In this document: positions 34,177 to 42,659 of the stretch, piece after piece
How the letters are laid out: each line of letters begins with the position of its first letter
Position numbering within the stretch: the first letter of the stretch is position 1
Assembly (NCBI RefSeq): GCF_014192275.1
Contig: NZ_JACHXR010000007.1
Span: 1 to 64,000, forward strand
Length of the DNA: 64,000 nt
From: Halomonas stenophila
GTDB taxonomy: Bacteria; Pseudomonadota; Gammaproteobacteria; Pseudomonadales; Halomonadaceae
Direction of reading: 5' to 3'
Translations under genes and position numbers: made by a program
The notes under the pieces: generated by a model
Database searches by the model: none
What the model was told of the DNA's origin: nothing
Seen by the model: the letters and a program-made list of their open reading frames with translations, nothing else

Positions 34177-34776
34177 GGTGGAATCCTCATCTTGCTGGGG
34201 AGCGGCAGACGCCCGCCGGGCGGCAGCCAGCACGGCATCGCCATCGCTGATGGCGGGATTGTTGGTCAGGGACAGGTGCAGCAGGTCCTGTACGGCGCCG
34301 GTCTCGGCGTCATACGGGAACACGGGAGAGAGGTAGCGGTACTCCGGGGGCTCGCCCTCCGGGCCCGGCGTGACCGCCGTCTTGGCGGCGGCGGTCCACT
34401 GGATGCGGCCGTAGAGCCCATCGGCTCGCCACTCCAGCGATTGCGGGTCGACCCAGCCGGCCGCCGGTGCCGGCTGGCCATTCTGCTCGCTGAGCAGCGT
34501 CTGGTGCTCGTAGTCGACGACGATGTCGGTGTTGCGGTTGGCGGCCAGTTGGATGATCCGCCGCGCCTGGGCCTCCTCGAGGCGCCAGGGGCCACCGCCC
34601 CGCATCGATCCGCGCGGGGCGTCGAACTGCCCGGCAGGGATCAGCCGGGTCTTGTCGGCGCCGCTGGTGACGGCCAGGGCACACACCGCCACCGGATGCC
34701 CGGGGCGGGATGCCGGCGAGGCGGCCAGGGGTGAGATGGTGCGCTGAGTGATCATGCCCGCAGCATGGCGGGTCAT
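33598..34776 (-). CDS. prohead protease/scaffold, Mu gpI-like
   Basis: The protein has 392 aa. The N-terminal protease part has LIPAGQFDAPRGSMRGGGPW, DIVVDYEHQTLLSEQ and YRYLSPVFPYDAETGAV with LSLTNNPAI, the Mu gpI/S49-like pattern. From about residue 200 it becomes a helical, Ala/Lys-rich scaffold region. An ATG at 34755 (MITQRTISPL) is an alternative start; neither start has a clear Shine-Dalgarno. An internal GTG with good ribosome site can yield the scaffold alone. Confidence 0.88.
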   Translation of the reverse strand: MTRHAAGMITQRTISPLAASPASRPGHPVAVCALAVTSGADKTRLIPAGQFDAPRGSMRGGGPWRLEEAQARRIIQLAANRNTDIVVDYEHQTLLSEQNGQPAPAAGWVDPQSLEWRADGLYGRIQWTAAAKTAVTPGPEGEPPEYRYLSPVFPYDAETGAVQDLLHLSLTNNPAISDGDAVLAAARRASAAPQQDEDSTVNREQLIKALGLMADATDEQIDGAIAALKAKAGEADGVRQALALKDDDKPAEAVAALKSKVDAQPAAAEPDPAKFVPKAVYDEAVAALSAAKQGEDQEMDRLIDEGLKDGRIAGKATADWLRQQGMAALKAHMKDAPSIAALKGGTQTAGKSPQAGDKPKDGELSEAELAVCKSMDLTPEQYRQANPVEDAE

Positions 34777-34992
34777 GCGCGGGGGCCGGATTTAAAGCGT
34801 CTTGGTAGTTTTCGAAGGGCTTTCGAGGGGAAGTGATGCGCCGGCAAGGGGGGCGACGAGGTCGGGATGGCGTTAGACGCGCGTTAGAATTTCGCCTGTG
34901 CCGCTTGCCCCTACCAGGGCGGGCCAGCGTAGCGCATGAGGGCCCTGAGAGGCTTACAGGGCCATTCTCGTCCTTTCGCCCTAGCGCCGCAA
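34777..34992. promoter_or_regulatory. intergenic region upstream of the protease gene
   Basis: The 216-bp gap separates the gpG-like and gpI-like genes. It holds a hairpin GGCCCTG-N9-CAGGGCC (34941-34963), probably a terminator behind gpG, and a pair of CGTTAGA(C/A) motifs 11 bp apart (34871-34889) matching the tandem pair upstream of com. A promoter for the capsid block is likely here but no clear -35/-10 pair was found. Confidence 0.4.
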
Positions 34993-35472
34993 TCAGCCGC
35001 CGAGCAGATGCCGCTCGAGGATCTCCAGCACCGGCTGCTCTTCGTCGTCGGCCAGGCCCAGCCACTCGCGGGCGGGGATGTCGCCCCAGGGGATCGGCGT
35101 GCCGCGGCTGGTCTGGCCGAATGCGCCTTGCTCGGCGCCAAAATGCTGGACGGCACCGTACTTGCGGTCGGTACCGAAGAGCAGCTCCTCGAGGGAGACG
35201 TCGTAGCGCAGCAGGTCACGCAGGTGGCCATCCTGGACCAGGATCTTGTCGCGGTTCTTCTTCTTGCGCGCCTTGGTGGCGTCGCTCAGTGGCGCCCAGG
35301 GCGTGCCGTCCGGGGCGCGCTGGGCGTCCCAGCGATCGCGATGGGCGAGATCCAGGTACTCGCCGATCTCGCGGAACGCGGGCCGAGGATCCTCGACCCG
35401 GTCGAGCAGCTCGCCCAGGGCCTCGAGGGCCGAGCGGGCCTCGATGTCGAGCTGGATGCGGGCACCGGCCAT
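34993..35472 (-). CDS. virion morphogenesis protein, Mu gpG-like
   Basis: The protein has 159 aa, start ATG at 35472 after an AGGAGGACTG sequence. It has the phage virion morphogenesis (Phage_tail_S) pattern: ALEALGELLDRVEDPRPAFR, RWDAQRAPDGTPWAPLSDAT and KILVQDGHLRDLLRYDVS. In Mu, gpG is a head-tail component whose start overlaps gpF; here they lie 2 bp apart. Confidence 0.87.
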   Translation of the reverse strand: MAGARIQLDIEARSALEALGELLDRVEDPRPAFREIGEYLDLAHRDRWDAQRAPDGTPWAPLSDATKARKKKNRDKILVQDGHLRDLLRYDVSLEELLFGTDRKYGAVQHFGAEQGAFGQTSRGTPIPWGDIPAREWLGLADDEEQPVLEILERHLLGG

Positions 35473-35473
35473 G

Positions 35474-36688
35474 TCAGTCCTCCTCGCCGCGTCTATATAG
35501 CCGCACACCACGGCGCCACTCATCGAATCGCGCGCTGCCCGGGCTGCCGATCCAGGCGGCCCATCCGGCGCGGCCCCAGTCCATCATCACCGCCCCGCCC
35601 TGGAACCACGCCAGGTAGCGGCGGCGCAGTCGCCAGCGGCTGGCCGCCTCGTCATAGACTAGCGCCGTCCAGATCTCGTCCGGGGTGGCCAGCGTCTCGG
35701 CCACCAAGTAGAGGTTGCCGGTGAGCTGCTCCAGAGCCAACTCGCCGGCGTCGTCCACGAACAGCTGGCGGGAGAGCGGCAGGATCTCGCCCAGGGCGTC
35801 GGGGTGGAAGGTCACGCCGTCGGCATCGGCGCCCCTCTCCACACCAAACCGGGCCAGGAAGGCGCCCACCTCGGCCTCGGCGCCGCTTACCGCCGGTGGC
35901 TCCGGGGCCGGGCGCGGTACCGGAGGCGGATCGACCGCCGGCCGTGCCGGGGCGGTGCGCGCCGTCGGTACCGGCTCGCGCAGCAGCCGGGGGGTGATGC
36001 CACGCAGGCGGGCCACGCCGGGGCGATGCTCGAAGCCGGGGTCGATGCCCACCGGCACCTCCACGGTGCGCGGGTTGGGGCCGTTGGCACCGACCACGCG
36101 CTCCTCGTACTCGATCTCGGGCGCGTCTTTCACCGCCAGGCCCAGGCGATCGACGTCGGCCTGGCTCAGCATGAACTTCTTGCAGCTGCAGCCCCAGCCG
36201 TTCTGTGGCGTCCAGGTATCCCACCAGGGGTCGTCGATCGGCACCACCCAGCCGTCCTTGGCGATGTGATGTGGACGAGGGTTCTCGCTGCCGCCATGGC
36301 GGTAGAGGCCATAGGGCCGGGCGCGGCGCAGGTCGGGATCGGCCATCTGCGCCTCGCGCCCGGCGGCGTAGCTCTGGCGCAAGTTAGTGTCGTAGATCAC
36401 CCGGCTGCGCCAGCCGCGGCTGCCGTTATAGGCCCAGCCGTGACGGGCGACGATATCGTCGAAGTCGCGGCGGAAGTCCTCCAGGGTACGGCCTTCCTCG
36501 ATGGCGCGGCCCACCGCCTCGGCGAAGTCCTCGACGATCGCCTGGCGTGAGGCGCCGGCGACGGCGAAGGCCTGGTCGTTCTCGCGGCCGTAGACGTCGT
36601 CCCAGGCCCGGGTCGGGATCGATACCCGTTCCCGGAAGGCCGCGATCTGTTCGCGGAACGGTAGCGAGCCATAGCGGGCGGCGACCAT
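35474..36688 (-). CDS. minor head protein (Mu gpF-like) with a C-terminal nuclease-like domain
   Basis: The protein has 404 aa. The N-terminal 230 residues are the gpF/SPP1 gp7 head-morphogenesis domain (DDIVARHGWAYNGSRGWRSR, YDTNLRQSYAAGREAQM, HHIAKDGWVVPIDDPWWD and NGWGCSCKK). A Pro-rich linker (about 235-270) leads to a separate domain with DEIWTALVYDEAASRWRLRR, RYLAWFQGGAVMMDWGRAGW and FDEWRRGVRLYRRGEED. This C-terminus matches the PBECR (phage Barnase-EndoU-ColicinE5/D-RelE-like nuclease) family found fused to phage head proteins. Nuclease activity is inferred from family resemblance. Confidence 0.85.
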   Translation of the reverse strand: MVAARYGSLPFREQIAAFRERVSIPTRAWDDVYGRENDQAFAVAGASRQAIVEDFAEAVGRAIEEGRTLEDFRRDFDDIVARHGWAYNGSRGWRSRVIYDTNLRQSYAAGREAQMADPDLRRARPYGLYRHGGSENPRPHHIAKDGWVVPIDDPWWDTWTPQNGWGCSCKKFMLSQADVDRLGLAVKDAPEIEYEERVVGANGPNPRTVEVPVGIDPGFEHRPGVARLRGITPRLLREPVPTARTAPARPAVDPPPVPRPAPEPPAVSGAEAEVGAFLARFGVERGADADGVTFHPDALGEILPLSRQLFVDDAGELALEQLTGNLYLVAETLATPDEIWTALVYDEAASRWRLRRRYLAWFQGGAVMMDWGRAGWAAWIGSPGSARFDEWRRGVRLYRRGEED

Positions 36689-38280
36689 CAGGCGCCCTCC
36701 AGGATGTCGTAGCGACCGGCCAGGTGGGCGGCGGCCAGGGCCTCGGTCATCACTGCCCCGAAGTCCTCCAGCGGCAACTCGTCGGCCAGCCCGGCCAGCC
36801 GATCGCGCAGGTCCTCGAGGTCGGCGGCGGCCTCCACCGCGTCGCGGATCCGCTCGATCCAGGGCTCCAGGGCGGCGTCGCCTTCGGCTTGCAGGCGTTC
36901 GCGCTGGGCCTCGGAGACGTCACGCACCGTCGGCAGTGCCTCACGGGCGGCGGCCAGGCGCCGCGAGGTCGCCGCCGAGGGCACCGGCTGGGCCTTGGCC
37001 CTTGGCTGGAGGATCTCCTCCTGGTCGCTGGCCTTGGGGATGCGGGTCTTCTCGTGGAACCACCAGGTGGGGATCCGCGCCCCCATGTCGACGAAGGTGG
37101 GCAGGGTGTCGGCCAGGGCCTTGAAGTCCTCGGTCTCGCCGAGGTCCAGGTAGAAGCGCGGCGCCCGGCGGCGATCCTCGATGCCGAAGTTCAAGGCGGC
37201 CATCGGCCAGAGCACATAGCGCTGGATGCCGCCGGCGTACTGGCGCACGTCCGAGCGGATCAGGCTGGCCTGGCCGCGCTCGTGGACGTTGCCCAGGGCG
37301 TTGGTGTTGGTGCCCTCGCCGGTCCCGGAGGTGAGCGTGCCGCCGAGGATCGCCTTGGCCTTGGCGCGCTCGCACCAGTCCATCATCACCTTGTAGACGT
37401 CCGCCGAGCTGCCCTTGCCGGCCGCCTCCAGGAACTCCATCGACATGCCGTCGGGGATGATGCCGGCGGCATCCTTGCCCATGGCCACCACGGCCTTGAG
37501 CAGCGTGGCCTTCTCACGGTCGGTGGCGTTCTTGGGGTACTTGCCGAGCCGCGCCGGCATGCCGTAGATCTCCAGCAGCGTGGCCAGGTCGCCCAGGGCG
37601 TAGTTCTGGAACAGATAGGGCCAGGCCAGCATGCGGTGGATGCCCATGCGCGCCACATAGCCCGGCTTGGCGCGGTGGCGGTGCTCGATCCACCCCAGCG
37701 GCCACAGCTCGGCGCCGGTGGCAGAGTGGTCGCGCAGGGTGATGACGTTCTGGTCGTCGGGGTGCAAGCGAAACCAGGAGTGCGGGCGCAGGATCGGCTG
37801 ATCGACATAGCGCATGGCGCCGTCGCGCGCCCAGGGCAGCTCGAGATTCGCCCAGCCGTGGCCGATGCCGGTACCGAGATCTAGGATCAGGTCCTCCACC
37901 TCGAGGCCGGCGAACACCTCGGCGGCCTGGTCGGCGGCGCGTCGCTCGGCGGCGGAGGCGTTGTCCGGCGGCACGATCTGCCACTCGAGCTCGGCGGCGA
38001 GCTGGCGGCGCTTGCCGAGATCGGCGCCGATCTGGGCGTCCTTCTCTTCCATGTCCTCGAACAGCTCGCTCTGGGCCTTGAGGTGGCCCTGCTCGGCCTC
38101 CTCGAGGATCTGGTAGAGACGCGCCGGGGTCAGGCCCTTACTCGGGTGCTCGGCGAATTCGCGCTTCAATTGGCCCACCCGGGCCGCGCCGACGCCGTCC
38201 TCTTCCTCGGTCTGCTGCTGCTCGAGGGCCTCGCGGCCGCCGCCGAACAGGCGATTGAGCATCCCCTTGATGGCTACCAT
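36688..38280 (-). CDS. portal protein, Mu gp29-like (DUF935)
   Basis: The protein has 530 aa and the DUF935 pattern: GLTPARLYQILEEAEQGHLK, LFEDMEEKDAQIGADLGKRR, LGWIEHRHRAKPGYVARMGI and EIYGMPARLGKYP. It forms the portal through which DNA is packaged. It overlaps the terminase stop by seven bases and abuts gpF at its other end (one-base overlap), giving translational coupling through the packaging-head block. Confidence 0.92.
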   Translation of the reverse strand: MVAIKGMLNRLFGGGREALEQQQTEEEDGVGAARVGQLKREFAEHPSKGLTPARLYQILEEAEQGHLKAQSELFEDMEEKDAQIGADLGKRRQLAAELEWQIVPPDNASAAERRAADQAAEVFAGLEVEDLILDLGTGIGHGWANLELPWARDGAMRYVDQPILRPHSWFRLHPDDQNVITLRDHSATGAELWPLGWIEHRHRAKPGYVARMGIHRMLAWPYLFQNYALGDLATLLEIYGMPARLGKYPKNATDREKATLLKAVVAMGKDAAGIIPDGMSMEFLEAAGKGSSADVYKVMMDWCERAKAKAILGGTLTSGTGEGTNTNALGNVHERGQASLIRSDVRQYAGGIQRYVLWPMAALNFGIEDRRRAPRFYLDLGETEDFKALADTLPTFVDMGARIPTWWFHEKTRIPKASDQEEILQPRAKAQPVPSAATSRRLAAAREALPTVRDVSEAQRERLQAEGDAALEPWIERIRDAVEAAADLEDLRDRLAGLADELPLEDFGAVMTEALAAAHLAGRYDILEGA

Positions 38281-39803
38281 GCGCCACCTCCTATGCCAAA
38301 GCCGTCGCTCATATCGTCGTCCTCGTCATGCAGATCCGCGGGGCCGCCGCGCGGCACTCGGATGAAGTCGATCTCGGTGGTATCCATCAGGCTCGCGCTG
38401 TGCGCCAGGGCCAGGGCGATGGCCGCGTCGCCGTGGCGGGCCTTGGCGTCGCCGGTCTTGCCGTCGGGCAGCTTGGGGATGCCCTTGATCACCTGCAGGG
38501 CCCGCAGGTCGTCGGCCACGTCGCGATCGCGGGGGATCTCGATGCCGGCGTCCTCGAAGGCGGCCTTGAAGGGCGGCATGTGCTCCAGGTACCAGCCCTG
38601 GGAGAGCATCACCGCCTCGATGCGCCCGGCGCCGTAGCTATCCACGGCCTGTTCGGCCAGGTACTGGCCGTTGCCCCGGGCGTCCAGGGCGCCGGCCTGG
38701 AGGCGCGGCAGCCGATCGACGACATAGAACAGCACCTGCTCCTGCTGCTTGAAGGGCACGTTGCGCAGTTCCACCAGGAAGGGCACGCGGCGTAGCAGCT
38801 GGGCGGTGATGGCCATGGGGGCGATCACCGTGAGGTCGCCCGTGCGGCCGAAGTCCTCGCCGAAGGCGTGGGCATCGCGGGGGTTGAGCTGCTCGAGTAG
38901 CGGGGCGAGTTCGCGCTGGCACCAGTCCTCGATCTCCAAGGCGCGGTAGTGCTCCGGTACCGCGTTGAACTCCGCCGAGCCCTCGAAGCGCACCACCGGC
39001 GCCTCGACCATGCGCGCCTCGATCAGCGCCCGGGACAGGTAGGCCCCGCCGCCGGCCTTGGGCACGCAGTAGTACTCCTCTAGGGCGTCCTCGCGGGTGG
39101 CGGTGTCGGCCAGCAGGTTGGCCTTCCACTCGTCCTCCGCGGCCTGGCTCCAGGGCTTGCCGCGCACCTGGCAGATGCGCTGGTAGAGACCCTGCTCGCA
39201 GGCGTCATCCAGGGTGATGCGATGCACGCTGTAGCGCTTCTTGCCGGCGCGGCTGTCCTGGATCAGCTCGTTGAAGAGGTTGTCGACGCCGTTGTGGGTG
39301 CTGATCAGCCGCACCTTGGCGCCCCACATGGTCAGCGCCAGGGCGGCCTTGAGCACCTCGGCGAGCTGCTCGTGGAAGGCCGCCTCGTCGATGGTCACGT
39401 TGCCCTGGCGGCCGCGCATGTTGGAGGGCCGCGAGCTCAGCGCCTGGATCTTGAAGCCGCTGGCGAAGTGGATGTTGAAGGTGAGGATGTCCTTGTCCTC
39501 GTCCTCGAGGACCTCCTCCTGGATGGTCGAGGCCGCCCGATCGAACGCCTTGGCCCACATGGCGCAGGCATCGATGAACTCGATGGCCATGTCCTTGTTG
39601 GAGCCGACGTAGAAGTGGTTGGTACCGCCGGCGGCCCGGGAGGCGCTGGCCGAGAGCACGGCATCGGCCGCCTCGGCCCAGGTGATACCGGTTCGGCGGC
39701 TCTTCTCGGCGATCTTGAGGTCGGCCTCGTCCTCGACCCAGGTCTGCTGGTAGGGCAGCAGGACGGATTCGGGCATGGCTGTTTCCGCAAGGGCTTGGGT
39801 CAT
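38274..39803 (-). CDS. terminase large subunit, Mu gp28-like
   Basis: The protein has 509 aa. The ATPase region has LLPYQQTWVEDEADLKIAEK followed by SRRTGITWAEA (adenine/Walker-like) and GRQGNVTIDEAAFHEQ (Walker B). The nuclease part includes AFGEDFGRTGDLTVI and GDAKARHGDAAIALALA. It packages DNA headfully. The ATG at 39803 overlaps the gp27-like stop (ATGA). Confidence 0.93.
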   Translation of the reverse strand: MTQALAETAMPESVLLPYQQTWVEDEADLKIAEKSRRTGITWAEAADAVLSASASRAAGGTNHFYVGSNKDMAIEFIDACAMWAKAFDRAASTIQEEVLEDEDKDILTFNIHFASGFKIQALSSRPSNMRGRQGNVTIDEAAFHEQLAEVLKAALALTMWGAKVRLISTHNGVDNLFNELIQDSRAGKKRYSVHRITLDDACEQGLYQRICQVRGKPWSQAAEDEWKANLLADTATREDALEEYYCVPKAGGGAYLSRALIEARMVEAPVVRFEGSAEFNAVPEHYRALEIEDWCQRELAPLLEQLNPRDAHAFGEDFGRTGDLTVIAPMAITAQLLRRVPFLVELRNVPFKQQEQVLFYVVDRLPRLQAGALDARGNGQYLAEQAVDSYGAGRIEAVMLSQGWYLEHMPPFKAAFEDAGIEIPRDRDVADDLRALQVIKGIPKLPDGKTGDAKARHGDAAIALALAHSASLMDTTEIDFIRVPRGGPADLHDEDDDMSDGFGIGGGAW

Positions 39804-40351
39804 CAGGCGATCCCCAGGATGTCGCGCTTGATGCTGTCGATGGCCTCGCGGGTCATGCCCTGGCCGGCCAGCGCCCCCTCGGCGGCCTCGGCGGCTTCCT
39901 GGGCGACCTCCTGGCGCAGTTCCCGAGCCCACTTCTTCTGGCCCAGGCTCACCCGGCCGATGTCGGCCAGGGCGCGGGTCACGCTGGCCAGGTGCTTGGC
40001 GGCCTTCTCCGGCTCGTGCTCGGCCTTGCGCATGGCGATGGTGATGCGCAGCAGCTGGTCCTGGACGATGCGGGCGGTAGCGTCGATCAGCGCGCCGCCC
40101 TCGTCGTCCTGTTCCGCCGTCATGGCCCGGGCCAGCTCTGTGGTCTTGCGCACGTCGCCCATGGCCTCCTCGAACTCCTCCTGGAGGTCCTGGCCATAGC
40201 GATGCACCGAGCTGCGGGAGACGTTATAGCCGCGCTCCTCCAGCCATTCGGCCAGCGACGTGTAGCCCTGGAAGCCGGTGCTGACCAGGCGCTCGTTGAG
40301 CTCCTCGCGGATCTCCGGCGGCAGGTCGTAGACCTTGTTGCGTGGGGGCAT
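39803..40351 (-). CDS. terminase small subunit-like, Mu gp27-like (DUF3486)
   Basis: The protein has 182 aa. The N-terminal DLPPEIREELNERLVSTGFQ and YTSLAEWLEERGYNVSRSSV with HRYGQDLQ are the DUF3486 hallmark, a helix-turn-helix DNA-recognition part. The helical C-terminus (ITIAMRKAEHEPEKAAKHLA) likely oligomerises. Coupled to the large terminase by a four-base overlap. Confidence 0.9.
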   Translation of the reverse strand: MPPRNKVYDLPPEIREELNERLVSTGFQGYTSLAEWLEERGYNVSRSSVHRYGQDLQEEFEEAMGDVRKTTELARAMTAEQDDEGGALIDATARIVQDQLLRITIAMRKAEHEPEKAAKHLASVTRALADIGRVSLGQKKWARELRQEVAQEAAEAAEGALAGQGMTREAIDSIKRDILGIA

Positions 40352-40361
40352 GGCGGCCTCC

Positions 40362-40667
40362 TCAGGTGATGCCCGGGCGCGGACGAGCCACCCCGGGCAC
40401 CTGGGCGTTGCCCTCGGCCACGTCGGCCCCGCGAGCGGTCAGCGTGATCACCCAGCCGGCGCGGGGCTGCTGGGTGATCACCAGGCCCTGCTCCTCCAGC
40501 CAGGCCAGGTCGGCGTGCAGCCGATCCCGGGAGACGATATGCGCATAGGCCCCCTTGAGCTCGTCGTTGAGCGAGTACTCGTTGGTGGTGTACTGGTTGC
40601 GCCGGGCCAGGATGCGCAGGATCCCCAAGCGGCGGCCCTCTGTCTCGAAGTCCTGGTAGTCGTTCAC
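40362..40667 (-). CDS. Mu gp26-like winged-helix protein
   Basis: The protein has 101 aa. It starts at GTG (40667) that overlaps the upstream stop (GTGA), with AAGGGGA as Shine-Dalgarno. RRLGILRILARRNQYTTNEY and RDRLHADLAWLEEQGLV form a winged helix-turn-helix (ArsR-like). In Mu, gp26 lies at the same place. Function in packaging or regulation unknown. Confidence 0.8.
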   Translation of the reverse strand: MNDYQDFETEGRRLGILRILARRNQYTTNEYSLNDELKGAYAHIVSRDRLHADLAWLEEQGLVITQQPRAGWVITLTARGADVAEGNAQVPGVARPRPGIT

Positions 40668-41011
40668 TGTCGATTCCCCTTCTCGGTCAGCAGGTACTCG
40701 TGCACGCGGTTGAGCAGCGACGTGGTGCTCTGCATCTGTGCCGCCAGCTCGGCCACGCCGCGGTTCATGGTGGCCATCTCGGTGCGCAGTTGCTCGATCT
40801 CGGAGTAGCCCGGTCGGTTGTCGAGCGTCTGCTCGATCCGGGAGACGTGCTTGTCGAGGTCGTCGATGCGTCCATTGACCTCCGCGATCGCCTTGCCCGT
40901 GGCCCGGTGCTTGTTGGCCCACCAGACGTAGAAGCCCAACCCGGCCATGAACAGCGCCTGGAGCACGTCGAACAAAAACTTGGCGGCTGTCCAGTCGATC
41001 GAATCCATCAT
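40664..41011 (-). CDS. Mu gp25-like membrane protein (DUF2730)
   Basis: The protein has 115 aa with an N-terminal transmembrane helix (about 10-32: AKFLFDVLQALFMAGLGFYV) and a coiled coil (RIDDLDKHVSRIEQTLDN). This matches DUF2730, always near the lysis/packaging genes of Mu-like phages, and may be a spanin- or holin-associated protein. It ends with a GTGA overlap to the next gene. Confidence 0.85.
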   Translation of the reverse strand: MMDSIDWTAAKFLFDVLQALFMAGLGFYVWWANKHRATGKAIAEVNGRIDDLDKHVSRIEQTLDNRPGYSEIEQLRTEMATMNRGVAELAAQMQSTTSLLNRVHEYLLTEKGNRQ

Positions 41012-41027
41012 TCCCCCGCGTCCCTGG

Positions 41028-41648
41028 TTATCGTTCTTTCGGCCGGCCCGCCAGGCGGGTGGCGATCGCGCCCATGAAGCCCGGCGCCGGCGACTGCCCG
41101 GCGGCGACCTGCTTGTCCTGGCTGCGCTTGCTCACGTTGATGCCCAGGATCGCCAGTGCCACCGACCACATCGGCGTCAGCGCGGTGATGGCCTGGGCCA
41201 CGATGCCGGCCTCGCCCGGCGCCATGACGATGGACCCGGCGATGGCCAGGGTGAGCACCGCCCAGGCGATGGCCACCAGGTAGCCGAAGGTCGGTCGCCA
41301 GCGGCGCACATAGCCGTCCTGGCTGGCGGCCTCGGCGCGCATGGTCTGATTGATCTCGGCGAGCCGCTTGGTCTCTTCCTGGGCCTGGGCGGCCTCGGCC
41401 TCCAGGCGCAGCTTCTCCAGCTCGCGGCGGTGTTCCTGGTCGATGCGGATCAGTTCGGCGCGTTTCTGCGGGTCCTGAGCCGCTGCCACCAGGCCGCCAG
41501 GAGCGTTCTCGACACCCAGCAGGCCAGTGACCATGCGGGCGGCGCCAGCAGTGATGCCACCAGCAGGAGGCCCGCCAATCGCAGTGGCCACGGCGGGCGC
41601 GACCTTGGCGACCTCGGCGACGGCATCCTTCCAGTTCCACTCATCCAT
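41028..41648 (-). CDS. holin (3TM holin type)
   Basis: The protein has 206 aa; start ATG at 41648 behind GGGAGGGATG. N-terminal GPPAGGITAGAARMVTGLLG, a charged coiled coil (about 60-105), then two long hydrophobic segments: FGYLVAIAWAVLTLAIAGSI and WSVALAILGINV. This fits the three-helix holin family of transposable phages, which permeabilises the inner membrane for the M15 peptidase encoded just upstream. Confidence 0.82.
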   Translation of the reverse strand: MDEWNWKDAVAEVAKVAPAVATAIGGPPAGGITAGAARMVTGLLGVENAPGGLVAAAQDPQKRAELIRIDQEHRRELEKLRLEAEAAQAQEETKRLAEINQTMRAEAASQDGYVRRWRPTFGYLVAIAWAVLTLAIAGSIVMAPGEAGIVAQAITALTPMWSVALAILGINVSKRSQDKQVAAGQSPAPGFMGAIATRLAGRPKER

Positions 41649-41649
41649 C

Positions 41650-42003
41650 TCATCCCTCCCAGCGCGCGGGGCCATCGCTGCGCGTGTCGACGTGGACGAA
41701 GGTGCCGTACAGCCCCAGGCTGGCGTCGGGGAAGTGGCGGGCGATATAGCCATGCACGGTGGCGGGCGTGGCGTTGCGCACCTTGATGTCGGCGGCACGG
41801 CCGTAGAGGTGCTGGCTGTGGGAGGCCCCACCCACGGCGGCGTTATGGTCGGGGCAGCGGCAGCCGCTGGTGACGATCACCGGGGCGCCGAAGTGGGTGC
41901 GCACCGCCTCGAGGATCTCGAGGGTGGCCGCGTCGACGGTGTCGAAGCCGCAGCCGCAGCCGCAGGCGAATTCGCTACGCGAGAAGTGTGTAGAAAGCGT
42001 CAC
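41650..42003 (-). CDS. endolysin, peptidase M15 family
   Basis: The protein has 117 aa and is a D-alanyl-D-alanine carboxypeptidase-like (M15A) domain. HFSRSEFACGCGCG is its N-terminus; zinc ligands H65 and D72 are in SQHLYGRAADIKV and H104 in FVHVDTR. It cuts peptidoglycan peptides during lysis. It lies 1 bp from the holin gene. Confidence 0.92.
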   Translation of the reverse strand: MTLSTHFSRSEFACGCGCGFDTVDAATLEILEAVRTHFGAPVIVTSGCRCPDHNAAVGGASHSQHLYGRAADIKVRNATPATVHGYIARHFPDASLGLYGTFVHVDTRSDGPARWEG

Positions 42004-42659
42004 GGTCGTGGTCCTCCGGTGTGGCGTTGCAGGCGGCGAGCCAGCTGGCTCAGGCGCTGGGTCTGCTCGAGGTCGCCGGCGATCCTGGCCGAGCGCAGGC
42101 CGTCGGCGAGATGCCCGGCCATATCGCAGAGCAGCACGGCCAGCTCGGGTTGATGCTCGGGGTCGACCCGCTCGGGATCGGCGGGCGGCGCCGGTGGCTC
42201 GGGAGGGGGCGGCGGTGGTGCCGGTGCAGGGGCCGGTGACGACTCGTCCACCTCGGAGCCCTGGCGAGTCAATGGCTTGGAGGCGTACTGGCCTAGTTTC
42301 TTGGGCGGGACCGGCGATTGGTCCACCGCCGAGACGGCCGACTGACGCCGGGCTGCATCGGGCTTCACCTTCGGTTCGGCCTTGGGCTGTGGCGTGATCT
42401 CTGGCTTGCCCTGGTTGAGGTCCTTGAGGGCCTGGCGACCCTCGGCGGTCAGCTCCAGGCCACTGCCGGTACCGCCGTCGCGGTGATAGTCGATCAGGCC
42501 CGCGGCGCGCAGGGCGACCAGCTCGGCATCCACGGCGTTCTGCTCGGCCTTGCTCTTGGCGTTGACGGCGATGGGCACCAGCCAGGCCGGCATGGGGCCG
42601 CTGCGCTCGGCGGTCTCGGCGGCGATGGCGGCCAGAATGGTCCGGCGATCAATGGCCAC
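42000..42659 (-). CDS. phage protein with N-terminal winged-helix-like and Pro-rich regions
   Basis: The protein has 219 aa assuming GTG at 42659, behind GGGGGTGTGAT; an ATG lies 18 bp upstream (42677) without a better ribosome site. The N-terminal 75 residues (DRRTILAAIAAETAERSGPM, VDAELVALRAAGLIDYHRDG, LTAEGRQALKDL) look like a winged helix. A Pro/Ala-rich linker follows (about 130-160), then a helical C-terminus. It is the first gene of the lysis block and may be regulatory. Confidence 0.65.
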   Translation of the reverse strand: MAIDRRTILAAIAAETAERSGPMPAWLVPIAVNAKSKAEQNAVDAELVALRAAGLIDYHRDGGTGSGLELTAEGRQALKDLNQGKPEITPQPKAEPKVKPDAARRQSAVSAVDQSPVPPKKLGQYASKPLTRQGSEVDESSPAPAPAPPPPPPEPPAPPADPERVDPEHQPELAVLLCDMAGHLADGLRSARIAGDLEQTQRLSQLARRLQRHTGGPRP

